Of a stretch of DNA of 64,000 bases, positions 26,965 through 36,604 are shown piece by piece (position 1 is the first letter of the stretch; each line of letters starts with the position of its first letter). The DNA is from Parashewanella sp965200795. GTDB taxonomy: Bacteria; Pseudomonadota; Gammaproteobacteria; Enterobacterales; Shewanellaceae. Made by a program: the position numbers and the translations under genes. A model generated the notes under the pieces. It searched no databases and was not told the DNA's origin. It saw nothing but the letters and a program-made list of their open reading frames with translations. The DNA lies in the NCBI GenBank assembly GCA_965200795.1, contig CBDAVB010000035.1, positions 124,001-188,000 of the forward strand, given 5' to 3'.

Positions 26965-27573
26965 ATGAAAAGAATACTCATTGTAAGGCATGCTGAGCGC
27001 CCCGAAATTTTACCTAATACTGTTGGTAATGATGTAATGCTGACTGAAGCAGGTATTGAGCAGAGTAAGCAATTTGCTTCGTTAATTGACGACCAGATAT
27101 TGAGTATTAGAACTAGCCCTATTGGGCGATGTATCCAAACTGCTGAGCTTTTCGCTCAAACTGCGAATTTTAAGTTTGAGAATATAAAAAAGTGTCGTTT
27201 ATTAGGCGATCCTGGTTTTATCATTAAAGACGCTGAGTTAGCTTGGCAGCATTGGTTGAAAAAAGGGAATGAAGCCGTCAATTCATACTTGATGTCAGGT
27301 TCTGAGTCATGGGATGGTTTTTATGATTTAAACTATGCCGTTGAAGGTATTGTCAGTGATATAAAAATATTATTAAGTAACTCAATTAACGGAGTGCATG
27401 TGTGGGTGACTCACGACACCATATTAGCTACTTTAGCTTCAAGGATGACAGACTCAACATTAACTCTTCAAGACTGGCCTGATTTTTTGGGATATTTAGA
27501 AATAAAGCTAGATGATGATCAACTATCTGTGTGTTATTCGCAAAAACCTAATTTAATTGGCGAGGCAATTTAA
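26965..27573 (+). CDS. Histidine phosphatase family protein
   Basis: 202 residues. The N-terminal RILIVRHAERPE gives the phosphoacceptor His9 with Arg8, the branch-defining RHG-type motif in RHAE form. IRTSPIGRCIQTAEL supplies the second Arg, and WVTHDTI near 150 the second catalytic His. These enzymes remove phosphate from sugars, small molecules or phosphohistidine. It starts 4 nt after the methyltransferase and ends 2 nt before hsdR. In the cassette it may dephosphorylate a sugar-phosphate intermediate or self-protective form (inference). Confidence 0.85.
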   Translation: MKRILIVRHAERPEILPNTVGNDVMLTEAGIEQSKQFASLIDDQILSIRTSPIGRCIQTAELFAQTANFKFENIKKCRLLGDPGFIIKDAELAWQHWLKKGNEAVNSYLMSGSESWDGFYDLNYAVEGIVSDIKILLSNSINGVHVWVTHDTILATLASRMTDSTLTLQDWPDFLGYLEIKLDDDQLSVCYSQKPNLIGEAI

Positions 27574-27575
27574 GG

Positions 27576-30500
27576 ATGATATCAAGTAATCTTGAAGTGA
27601 GCTTTTGTGAAGAATTCAGCGCCAAGATCCCTGCGCTTACGTTATTAACTAACCTAGGCTATACATTCATTCCGCCTAATGAATGTGAAGCACTTCGTGG
27701 TAATAACTTTGCACATAGTTACCAAAGCCAAGACAAAAAAAGCACTCATCAGGTTATTTTGTTACCTGTTATACGTGCCTTTTTAGCCAAGCAGACATTT
27801 TCGTTTTCGGGTAAGCAACAAAAATTATCAGAAGCAGCTATTGATAAAGTGGTGCATGAATTGACTCCTGCGATGAACCTTGGGTTAAAAGCTGCGAATG
27901 AGAAAATCTACAATGCATTGATGTATGGTGTCAGTGTTACCGAGTTTATTGGTGGTAAAAAAGTCTCTCCGACGATTCAGTTGATTGATTGGCAGAATAT
28001 CGATAATAACCAACTCCATTTTACCGAAGAATTAGTGGTGCAAAATGCCGAAGGGACTGGTAATCGCATTCCTGACATTGTGTGTTTTGTAAATGGTTTG
28101 CCATTGGTGGTCATTGAGGCAAAACGTCCAGATTCGAACAAAGAGGGGAAGTCAACTAACAGTGAGGCGATTTCTCAGCATATTCGCAATCAAGGACAGG
28201 CTGAAATTCCGCACTTATATGCCTATAGCCAATTACTATTAGCGGTAAACGGGCATGAAGGTTTGTATGCCACCTGCGGCACACCTGAAAAGTTTTGGGC
28301 GAAGTGGAAGGAAGAACAAATCCTTGAAGCTGAGTTTGCTAGGCTAAAAAATCACGAGCTAAGCGATGAGCAATTAAATGCTTTGCTTAACCATCGTCCT
28401 ACCAAAGCAAAAGATGATTACTTATCACTCATTGCTGCGGGTGACTTAACCGTTACCGACCAAGATAGGCTAATTGTCAGTTTACTACGCCCAGAACGCT
28501 TACTAGATATGACTCGCTTGTATACCTTGTTTGATAAAAAAGCAGGCAAGATTGTTGCACGTTATCAGCAGGTGTTTGGCATTAAGGCTCTTATTGAGCG
28601 TATAAATACTTTTGATGATGTTGGCAGTCGTGAAGGTGGTGTGATTTGGCACACTACGGGTAGCGGTAAGTCATTTACTATGGTGTTTTTATCCAAAGCA
28701 CTTATTTGGCTTGAAGAGCTTGCACAATGCAGAGTGATCATAGTTACAGACCGTGTGGACTTGGAAGATCAACTCAGCAGAACCTTTGCATCTGGTGGTG
28801 TATTAACTGACCGAGATAAAAAAGATGCGATGGCGACCACAGGTAAGCGTTTAGCTGAACAAATTGGTAAAGGTAGTGAGCGAGTTATCTTCTCGATCAT
28901 TAACAAATTTGGCTCAGCGATTAAATATAAAGAGTGCTACAACGATAGCCCGAATATTCTGGTGTTAGTTGATGAAGGCCACCGTAGCCAGAACGGTGAA
29001 AATAATATCCGTATGCAGCAGACGCTGCCTAAAGCGGCCTATATTGCTTTTACGGGTACGCCACTGTTAAAAGACGATAAGACCGAAAACAAATTTGGTA
29101 AGATCATTCACTCTTACACCATGCAGCAAGCGGTTGAAGATAAAACCGTTACCCCTCTTTTGTATGAAGAACGCATTCCAGAACTGAACGTAAATGAAAA
29201 AGCCATTGATGCTTGGTTTGAGCGCAGTACCAGTAAACTCAAAGACAAACAAAAAACGGATTTAAAGAAAAAATTCTCTCAAAAAGGTCAGATCTATCAA
29301 ACTGAAGGCCGCATTGAACTGATTGCTTATGATATTGCTGATCATTTTCAAAACTTTAAGCAGCAAGGTTTAAAAGGTCAGTTAGCTTGTGATTCAAAAG
29401 CCTCTGCGATTCGCTATAAAAAGGCATTAGATAAAATTGGCACAGTGACATCGGTGGTTGCTATGTCGGCACCTGATACTCGTGAGGGACATGAGCTTGT
29501 AGACCAAGAGAGTAAGAGTCTCGTGCAAAATTGGTGGAAAGCTAACGTTAATAAAATGGACGAAAAAGCTTACACCAAAGGCATTATTGAAGAGTACGGT
29601 AGAGATGATGATCCTGACATCATGATTGTAGTGGATAAGCTATTAACAGGCTTTGATGAACCAAAGAACACCGTGCTTTACATCGACAAACCTCTCAAGG
29701 AACATAATCTGATCCAAGCGATTGCCCGTGTGAATCGATTACACAGTAAAAAGCAGTTTGGTTACTTGATTGATTATCGTGGAATATTAAAAGAACTTGA
29801 TACCACCATTGAGAAGTATCAAGACTTAGCAGAGCGAACTCAAGGCGGCTTTGATATTGATGACCTCAAAGGTCTGTATAACCGCATGGATACGGAATAT
29901 AAAAAGCTACCAGGTTTACACAGCGAGTTATGGGCAATCTTTGATGGTGTAAAAAACAAACAAGATGGGCCGGCTTTACGTCAAGCCTTAACGCCAAAGG
30001 TACAAGAAGTTGATGGAAGGCTAATTGATACCAATCTTAAAAAGCGTGATGACTTTTATGCTGCTCTCACGGCATTTTCGAACTGCATGAAAGTAGCTTT
30101 ACAGTCTGCCACCTATTTTGACGATAAGTCTTTTGATAATAAACGAGACTTATACAAACGTGATTTAAAAGCCTTTGTGAATTTGCGTAAACAGGTACGT
30201 GAAGATGCTGACGAAACCATTAATTACGATGAATACGCAGAGGACATCAGAAGCCTGCTCGACAAACACATCGCCGGAATTGAAGTGAAAGAGCCTGAAG
30301 GGGCGTACTTGGTCGGTAATTTAGGTAAGAATGTGAAGCCTCAGGATATGAGTGATGATGAAGCTCGTAACCAGACGGATAAAATCACTGGGCGCATTAC
30401 CAAGATGATTGAACAAGACTTGGCTGATGATCCTTATGCTCAGGAGTATTTTTCTAAAATGCTTAAAAAAGCGATTGAAGATGCCAAGGCAATGTTCGAT

Positions 30501-30890
30501 GCGCCAATCAAGCAGTACATCCTGTTTGCTGATTTTGAGCAGGAAGTAAAAGATCGCAAAGTTGCGGATGTTCCCAATGAGTTTATTGATGATTCAGGTA
30601 AATTAAACAAATATGCTCAAGCCTACTTCGGTTTGTTCAAGCATCTTTTTGATGCCGAGTTTTTAACAGATAAAGCGTTGGACAATGACAAGTTGGTGGC
30701 TCTGGCTTTCGAAATTGATAATGTAGTGAATACCGCAGTTGCTGAGTATTCCATTAATCCAGCAGAAATTGAAAATGCTATTCACAACAAGTTATTGCCT
30801 ATGTTGTTTGCAGATTTAGGTCTTGAACATGCCCAAAAGCTGATTGAGGAAGTATTAAAAATCACCCGATTAGGTTTAGCAAGAGGCTAA
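27576..30890 (+). CDS. hsdR: Type I restriction enzyme, endonuclease/translocase subunit
   Basis: 1104 residues. The N-terminal nuclease is of PD-(D/E)xK type (RIPDIVCFVNGLPLVVIEAKRP, about 165–185). An SF2 motor follows: Walker A HTTGSGKSF near 358, DEGH box near 465 (LVDEGHRSQ), FTGTPL, LLTGFDEP and QAIARVNR. The C-terminal helical region binds the methyltransferase core. It is the only restriction subunit here and is separated from hsdM/hsdS by about 7.4 kb of other genes. It begins 2 nt after the phosphatase gene, so its expression depends on the inserted cassette. It appears complete. Confidence 0.95.
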   Translation: MISSNLEVSFCEEFSAKIPALTLLTNLGYTFIPPNECEALRGNNFAHSYQSQDKKSTHQVILLPVIRAFLAKQTFSFSGKQQKLSEAAIDKVVHELTPAMNLGLKAANEKIYNALMYGVSVTEFIGGKKVSPTIQLIDWQNIDNNQLHFTEELVVQNAEGTGNRIPDIVCFVNGLPLVVIEAKRPDSNKEGKSTNSEAISQHIRNQGQAEIPHLYAYSQLLLAVNGHEGLYATCGTPEKFWAKWKEEQILEAEFARLKNHELSDEQLNALLNHRPTKAKDDYLSLIAAGDLTVTDQDRLIVSLLRPERLLDMTRLYTLFDKKAGKIVARYQQVFGIKALIERINTFDDVGSREGGVIWHTTGSGKSFTMVFLSKALIWLEELAQCRVIIVTDRVDLEDQLSRTFASGGVLTDRDKKDAMATTGKRLAEQIGKGSERVIFSIINKFGSAIKYKECYNDSPNILVLVDEGHRSQNGENNIRMQQTLPKAAYIAFTGTPLLKDDKTENKFGKIIHSYTMQQAVEDKTVTPLLYEERIPELNVNEKAIDAWFERSTSKLKDKQKTDLKKKFSQKGQIYQTEGRIELIAYDIADHFQNFKQQGLKGQLACDSKASAIRYKKALDKIGTVTSVVAMSAPDTREGHELVDQESKSLVQNWWKANVNKMDEKAYTKGIIEEYGRDDDPDIMIVVDKLLTGFDEPKNTVLYIDKPLKEHNLIQAIARVNRLHSKKQFGYLIDYRGILKELDTTIEKYQDLAERTQGGFDIDDLKGLYNRMDTEYKKLPGLHSELWAIFDGVKNKQDGPALRQALTPKVQEVDGRLIDTNLKKRDDFYAALTAFSNCMKVALQSATYFDDKSFDNKRDLYKRDLKAFVNLRKQVREDADETINYDEYAEDIRSLLDKHIAGIEVKEPEGAYLVGNLGKNVKPQDMSDDEARNQTDKITGRITKMIEQDLADDPYAQEYFSKMLKKAIEDAKAMFDAPIKQYILFADFEQEVKDRKVADVPNEFIDDSGKLNKYAQAYFGLFKHLFDAEFLTDKALDNDKLVALAFEIDNVVNTAVAEYSINPAEIENAIHNKLLPMLFADLGLEHAQKLIEEVLKITRLGLARG

Positions 30891-31702
30891 TGGGAGTGAC
30901 AAAACGAGTTGTTGTTTCAGCAAACAAAACCAATGAACGTGGTGTTTTTACTTATGGTAACGACACCATTCATTATGATGTGATCCGTAAATCAAAACCT
31001 GCTGATGATGCCAAAAAGCAAGCACGTAAGGTTGTGATAAAGGTTCACCCTGATCAAAGAGTTGTCGTTACTGTGCCACATGGTGCTACTGAAGATTCGA
31101 TACAAGAAGCGGTACACAAGCGTGCAAGGTGGATTTGGCAAAGCATTGATGAATTTGCTAAGCAAAAAGATACGGTTTTACCTAAGTGCTATGTCAGTGG
31201 CGAAACCCAATTTTATTTGGGTAAACGCTATGTTTTGAAAGTCACTGTTGATGCAGACCAAGTGCCCAATGTAAAGCTGAGCCGAGGTAAGCTGAATGTC
31301 ACGCTAAAGCATGAAGCCAGTAAAGATATTGATGAGCGTTTGGTGAAAGTAAAACCATTAGTCGATAAATGGTATCAGCGCAAAGCAAAATTCATTTTCC
31401 ATGAACGATTGACTGAGTTGTTACCAAAAGCCACTTGGGTAAAAGGCATTCCTTCGTTTCGTGTCATGGCAATGAAAAAGCAATGGGGAAGTTGTTCAAC
31501 CAAAGGCAATTTGATGCTCAATCCTCACCTTGTTAAAGCACCCAAGGAATGCATCGATTATGTAATACTCCATGAGCTTTGCCATATCGCAGAACACAAC
31601 CACAGTGAACGTTTCTGGCGCTTGTTAACCCAAGTCATGCCTAACTGGAAAGATGTAAAAGCTAAATTAGACGATATGGCGGAGATGTATTTGAATGAGT
31701 GA
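30890..31702 (+). CDS. YgjP-like (DUF45) zinc metallopeptidase
   Basis: 270 residues. The C-terminal half has the metzincin-like site HELCHIAEHNHSERFW near 225–240 (HExxH plus a third His), preceded by KKQWGSCSTKGNLMLN, which is diagnostic of the YgjP/DUF45 family. The N-terminal half is basic and beta-rich. Its ATG overlaps the hsdR stop (TAATG). YgjP-like genes are often found beside type I hsdR genes; the role is unknown. The end overlaps the next gene by 8 bp. Confidence 0.85.
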   Translation: MGVTKRVVVSANKTNERGVFTYGNDTIHYDVIRKSKPADDAKKQARKVVIKVHPDQRVVVTVPHGATEDSIQEAVHKRARWIWQSIDEFAKQKDTVLPKCYVSGETQFYLGKRYVLKVTVDADQVPNVKLSRGKLNVTLKHEASKDIDERLVKVKPLVDKWYQRKAKFIFHERLTELLPKATWVKGIPSFRVMAMKKQWGSCSTKGNLMLNPHLVKAPKECIDYVILHELCHIAEHNHSERFWRLLTQVMPNWKDVKAKLDDMAEMYLNE

Positions 31703-32036
31703 TTTTAAACACCCAATTGAAGAGCTTATTCATTCTACCGTAAGGATAGAGTGCGTTTTAGCTAATGGAGCTATTTCTACAGGAAGTGGTTATTTTTATA
31801 TTTTCTTTGAAAGTGAAGATAAAAATGTCCCTTGTATTGTTACAAATAAGCATGTTATCGAGGGGGCAGTAAAAGGCTCTATATCTCTTACTCTTGCGGA
31901 AGACAATAAGCCACTACTGGGACAAATGAAGAACTTCGAAATTGACGATTTCGAAAACCAATGCATTCCACACCCTGAAGAACACGTTGATTTGGCTATA
32001 TTTCCAATTGCTCAATTATTGAGCCAAATTGTAAAT
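31695..32036 (+). pseudogene. Trypsin-like serine protease, C-terminus cut by IS
   Basis: About 114 residues remain of a chymotrypsin-fold protease: STVRIECVLANGAISTGSGYFYIF, then TNKHVI with the catalytic His, then EEHVDLAIFPI with the catalytic Asp. The Ser-containing barrel is missing because IS5-like copy C begins at 32037; the last codons before the stop (SRY) come from the IS. It overlaps the YgjP gene by 8 bp, so it was the last gene of the RM operon. Intact relatives could be a trigger-activated protease partner (inference). Confidence 0.7.
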
Positions 32037-32716
32037 AGTCGGTACTGAAAAACATAACTTCAAGATTTAAAATGTACGGCATCTGATTTACGCAAAATTC
32101 AGAACCGTACCCAAAAGCAACATTTCTTATATTTCGCATCAATTTCACTACAAAATAGTCAAAACTCACCATCTTTTTCGAGCAAAAAGAAAATGGCTAA
32201 CCACTTTCTCAAGTTCCAGGCACACGCAGCCATTAGAAGGTTTATTGAGTCGCCAACACTGCCCTTTAACCAGTTCTTACACAGCCTAAAATCACTCTTC
32301 AAATGCCCGATTACTGGTTCAATAGTTGCCCGTTTTTTACAGAGTTCACTTTTGCGTTTTCTCTTTGCTTGCGAGTCCCGTTTTAATGGCCGGCTAGGGA
32401 TAACAACTTCTTGGTCAACATACTGCATACACCCTTTATAGCCTTTATCTACAACGGCTGTAGTGATTTTACTCTTTCGGTGTTTATGGGCATGGTCAAG
32501 TGCAGGCTTAAGCAATTTTGAGTCGTGTTCATGTTTGTCATGACTGGTTACACCAATGATTAATTGACTCTGCTCTGTGAGCACGACAGAAGCCTTTTTA
32601 CCATACTCGTATGGCTTATGGTCTTTGCCTTTCCCTACGCAGTAAACATCGGGTTCATGAAGACTGTAAATCTTATTTTTATCTTTACGTTGCTGTGTAA
32701 TGGCTTTTTCATAATT
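32037..32716 (-). mobile_element. IS5-like element, copy C (3' part only)
   Basis: The AGTCGG end at 32037 is intact, but the element stops at cataatt (32716), where copy D begins in opposite orientation. It encodes only the C-terminal third of the transposase (frame 32159–32716). The remainder of this copy is not found beyond copy D, so sequence was lost. Confidence 0.85.
32159..32716 (-). pseudogene. IS5-superfamily transposase C-terminal fragment (copy C)
   Basis: The minus-strand frame covers residues from about NYEKAITQQRKDKNK to the C-terminus, including the second catalytic Asp (VVDKGYKG) and Glu (IEPVIGHLK), but lacks the N-terminal DNA-binding region and first Asp. Copy D inserted at the AATT of the NYE codons. 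Confidence 0.8.
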
Positions 32717-33990
32717 AGTCGGTCATGAAAAACATCTAACATTCTGATCGCTGATAAAATATAGCTATTTGATACATTCAATTTCGACCAGAAATGATAT
32801 AGTTAACCTATGGTTTCTGGTCGTTTTGGGTGCTAAAAATGCTCAAAGAAAGCCCGTCAAATTTACCTCATGCCAGTCTGTTTAATATCACAGACCAACT
32901 TCTGCAAACTCACCCTTTACTCATTTTAGCTAATGCCTTTGATTGGCGAGCGTTGGAAGAAGAGTTCAAGCCGTTATACAAAAAATTAGGCCGTAAAGCG
33001 AAGCCAATTCGGTTGATGTGCGGTTTGCTAATACTCAAGCAGCTCTACAAATTGAGCGATGAAGCCTTGGTCGATGAGTGGCTGATGAACGTGTATTTTC
33101 AAGTGTTTTGTGGTGAGACAGAGTTTCAAACAGCACGCCCTTGTGATGCCAGTGAACTCAGTGTTTTTCGTAAGCGCATCGGTGAAAAAGGCTGTGAAAA
33201 AATCTTTGCATTATCTGTGGCGCTACACGGTGACAAAGCCGAAGATGACACCGTGTACGTTGATACAACCGTCCAAGAAAAAGCCATTACTTATCCGACA
33301 GATAGCAAGCTTGCCATCAAGGTGGTTAACCGACTCAATAAACTTGCCAAAGTATTTGGGATCAAGCAAAGACGTACTTATGTCAAAGAAGTCAAACAGC
33401 TACGCATTGACTGTCGAAGCTTTAGACATGCCAAAAATCGAAGCAAAGCCAGAAGAGCGTTAAAAAGGTTGCGTGTTATCGCAGGTAAGCTTTTAAGGGA
33501 GCTACAACGCAAACTTCCACAAGATGTCATTGATTTACAAAAAGAGAATTTTACTAATTATGAAAAAGCCATTACACAGCAACGTAAAGACAAGAACAAG
33601 ATTTACAGCCTTCATGAACCCGATGTTTACTGCGTAGGGAAAGGCAAAGACCACAAGCCTTACGAGTATGGTAAAAAGGCTTCTGTCGTGCTCACAGAGC
33701 AGAGTCAATTAATCATTGGTGTAACCAGTCATGACAAACATGAACACGACTCAAAATTGCTTAGACCTGCACTTGACCATGCCCATAAACACCGAAAGAG
33801 TAAAATCACTACAGCCGTTGTAGATAAAGGCTATAAAGGGTGTATGCAGTATGTTGACCAAGAAGTTGTTATCCCTAGCCGGCCATTAAAACGGGACTCG
33901 CAAGCTAAGAGAAAACGCAAAAGTGAACTCTGTAAAAAACGGGCAACAATTGAACCAGTAATCGGGCATTTGAAGAGTGATTTTAGGCTC
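32717..33990 (+). mobile_element. IS5-like element, copy D, cut by IS21
   Basis: It begins AGTCGGTCATGAAAAACAT after target bases AATT inside copy C. Because the native base after AATT in copy C is G, the A of AGTCGG must belong to the IS, which fixes the element's end. The right part is lost at the IS21-family junction near 33990. Confidence 0.85.
32830..33990 (+). pseudogene. IS5-superfamily transposase, C-terminus lost (copy D)
   Basis: Residues 1 to about 387 match copy A through HLKSDFRL; the last five residues before the stop come from the IS21 end. All three catalytic residues are present, but about 40 C-terminal residues and the right inverted repeat are gone, so it cannot move as a unit. 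Confidence 0.85.
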
Positions 33991-34206
33991 TTGCATATTC
34001 TCGCCTAACGTGATCAAAAATTCCTGCCCATCGTGATCGCATATTCTTGCCTAACTGTGATCAATAATTCTTGCTTTATCGTGAACAAATTTCGTCCAAA
34101 ACAGGAATCAGCGATCACGATGCAAGAATTGGTGATCACGACCCACAAGAACAACTTCAGAGCATTGTTTCTTTAACTACCATTTTCTATTTAAACCAAA
34201 TGGATA

Positions 34207-35754
34207 ATGGTAATGGCAACTAAGAGATTAACAGTGCGAAATATAAGAGAAATTTTACGGCTCGGTCTTGGTGCCCAGCTGACACTACGTCAAATACATA
34301 GCAGCACAAAGTCGAGTGTTGGAGCTGTACAGAAAGTTCTTTTCAAAGCAAAAGCATTAAAATTGAGCTGGCCTTTACCACCAGAGCTGGATGATTCAAC
34401 TCTGGAAAAGCTTTTTTATTCAAAGCCTGAATCGACTCAACATATAAAATGCCCATCAACCGACTGGGCTGAAATCCATTTAGAGCTCAAGAAAAAAGGG
34501 GTCACTAAACAACTGTTATGGGAAGAGCATGTACAGCAAAATAAAGATTGTTACTACAGCTATTCTCGATTTTGCTATCACTATTCAACGTGGAAGAAGA
34601 AACAGCAACGCTCGATGAGGCAAGTTCACAAAGCGGGTGACAAACTATTCGTCGACTACGCTGGCCAAACGGTACCTATCGTCTGTGCCTCAACAGGTGA
34701 AGTAAAAACAGCTCAAATTTTTGTCGCTGTGCTTGGTGCTTCAAATTACACCTATGTTGAAGCTACCCATACACAATCATTACCAGACTGGTTAGAAAGT
34801 CATGTCAGGGCTTTTGAGTTCTTTGGCGGTGTTCCGAAAATCGTGATACCCGATAATCTTAAATCTGGTGTCAGCAAGGCTTGTCGATACGATCCTGAAC
34901 TCAATCCCGCTTATCAACAATTGGCTGCGCATTACAATGTGGCTGTTATCCCCGCCAGACCTTACAAACCCAAAGATAAATCAAAAGCTGAAGTCGGTGT
35001 GCAAATCATTGAACGCTGGATATTAGCTAAGCTCAGACATCAAACCTTCTTCTCGCTTGGTGAGCTTAATCGGTGCATTAAAGCCTTACTAAAAGAAGTG
35101 AATCAAAAGCCCTTTAAGCAACTAGATGGTTGCAGACAAAGTTTATTTGAAAGCTTGGATAAACCGGCGTTAGCACCACTTCCCAAGCTTCCTTACCATT
35201 ATGTTGACATCAAATCCGCTAAAATTGGCATCGACTATCACGTCAAATATGATCGCCACAATTACTCCGTTCCTCATCATCTTGTTGGTGAAAAAGTTGA
35301 GCTACACGTAAGTGACAAGCGGCTAGGCGTTTACTTCAAAGGTAAAGCCATTTGTCACCACATCCGTAAGCATCGACCGGGGGCAACAACTGAACCTCAA
35401 CATATGCCAAAGCGCCATGAGAAACACCATCAATGGAACCCTGGTCGCTTTTTAAACTGGGCAAGCAGTATCGGCTCAGAGGTGACAAAATGGATCAAGC
35501 ATCAACTTGATAGCCGAGCACACCCAGAGCAAGCCTATAACTTGTGCTTAGGTGTATTAAATCTCTCTAAAACCTACTCAAACGAACGCCTGAACAACGC
35601 TTGTGCTATCGCCAACAAACATAAGCTTTATCGATACCGAGAAATCAGCAATATCCTCAAAAGTAACCAAGACAAGCTGGCTAACAGTAAGCAGCAAAGC
35701 TTCGACTTACCTCAACACCACGAAAATGTTCGTGGCTCAAAAGCCTTTCACTAA
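34207..35754 (+). CDS. istA: IS21 transposase IstA
   Basis: 515 residues. N-terminal HTH (VRNIREILRLGLGAQLTLRQIHSSTKSSVGAVQKVL), an rve integrase core with LFVDYAGQTVPI (first Asp), PKIVIPDNLKSG (second Asp) and KPKDKSKAEVGVQIIERW (Glu), and a C-terminal beta-barrel Mu-like region (YSVPHHLVGEKVELHV). It is followed 3 nt later by istB. In frame and apparently functional. The ATG at 34213 (MATKRL) is an equally good start. Confidence 0.93.
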   Translation: MVMATKRLTVRNIREILRLGLGAQLTLRQIHSSTKSSVGAVQKVLFKAKALKLSWPLPPELDDSTLEKLFYSKPESTQHIKCPSTDWAEIHLELKKKGVTKQLLWEEHVQQNKDCYYSYSRFCYHYSTWKKKQQRSMRQVHKAGDKLFVDYAGQTVPIVCASTGEVKTAQIFVAVLGASNYTYVEATHTQSLPDWLESHVRAFEFFGGVPKIVIPDNLKSGVSKACRYDPELNPAYQQLAAHYNVAVIPARPYKPKDKSKAEVGVQIIERWILAKLRHQTFFSLGELNRCIKALLKEVNQKPFKQLDGCRQSLFESLDKPALAPLPKLPYHYVDIKSAKIGIDYHVKYDRHNYSVPHHLVGEKVELHVSDKRLGVYFKGKAICHHIRKHRPGATTEPQHMPKRHEKHHQWNPGRFLNWASSIGSEVTKWIKHQLDSRAHPEQAYNLCLGVLNLSKTYSNERLNNACAIANKHKLYRYREISNILKSNQDKLANSKQQSFDLPQHHENVRGSKAFH

Positions 35755-35757
35755 GGA

Positions 35758-36522
35758 GTGATTATGATGATCGAGCCTTTAATCGCACAACTACGTCAGC
35801 TGAAATTATCAGGCATGGCACAAGCGTTAACCAGCCAGCAAGAACAATTAGGTCATTACGGTGATTTATCGTTCGAAGAACGGTTGCAATATATCGTTGA
35901 AAGAGAATCTCTTTACCGAGATAACCGGAAGCAGCAACGACTGCTACGCAGTGCCAAACTCAAATTAAGCGCAACGGCCTCAGAAATCGATTACCAGCAT
36001 CCAAGAGGACTGAAACGCAGTCAGATGGCCGGACTTATCCAGTGTGAATGGATAAGCAAAGGACAAAACACTTTGCTCACAGGGCCATGTGGTTGCGGTA
36101 AAACCTATTTGGCTTGTGCACTCGGACACAGTGCTTGTCTTAAAGGTTACAGCGTTCGCTACTACAGGCTATCACGATTACTACTGACACTTTCACAGGC
36201 AAAAGCTGATGGCACATATCAGAGGCTGTTAAAAACCTTAGCCGCAACCAATTTACTTATCATCGATGACTGGGGACTAGAGCCGCTTACAGCGGCTAAC
36301 CGTAGTGACTTAATGGAAATCATGGACGACCGACACGAAACAAACTCAACCATCATGATAAGCCAATTACCAACTGAGCAGTGGCATCAAGCTATCGGAG
36401 ATAACACACTAGCTGACGCCATTTTAGATCGGTTAATGCATAACGCTCACCGACTGAAATTAAAGGGTGAATCCATGCGAAAAAAAGAGGAAATCTTGAC
36501 TGATGGTGATCAAATAGACTAG
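35758..36522 (+). CDS. istB: IS21 helper ATPase IstB
   Basis: 254 residues of the DnaC-like AAA+ family: Walker A TGPCGCGKTYLACALG near 107, Walker B LLIIDDWGLEPL near 166, sensor region TIMISQLPTEQW and a C-terminal DRLMHNAHRLKLKGESMRK tail. IstB remodels target DNA and stimulates IstA. Ribosome binding site AAGGAG precedes the start. Overlap-like spacing of 3 nt with istA shows one transcript. Confidence 0.93.
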   Translation: MIMMIEPLIAQLRQLKLSGMAQALTSQQEQLGHYGDLSFEERLQYIVERESLYRDNRKQQRLLRSAKLKLSATASEIDYQHPRGLKRSQMAGLIQCEWISKGQNTLLTGPCGCGKTYLACALGHSACLKGYSVRYYRLSRLLLTLSQAKADGTYQRLLKTLAATNLLIIDDWGLEPLTAANRSDLMEIMDDRHETNSTIMISQLPTEQWHQAIGDNTLADAILDRLMHNAHRLKLKGESMRKKEEILTDGDQID

Positions 36523-36604
36523 AAATGCATGTAGGTTGATGCTCTGAAGTGACAAGTGATCACGATGGGCAGGAATCAGCGATCATATCCGCAGGAATAC
36601 GCAA

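Larger units (their letters stand above)
33991..36604 (+). mobile_element. IS21-family element (complete, istA/istB)
   Basis: The ends read TTGCATATTC and TTGCGTATTC inward, followed by several subterminal copies of attcctgcccatcgtgatc-like repeats at both sides, typical of IS21 multiple-repeat ends. The left neighbour is copy D and the right neighbour copy E; they are different halves in opposite orientation and no direct repeat is seen, so an IS21-mediated deletion or recombination occurred. Confidence 0.85.
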
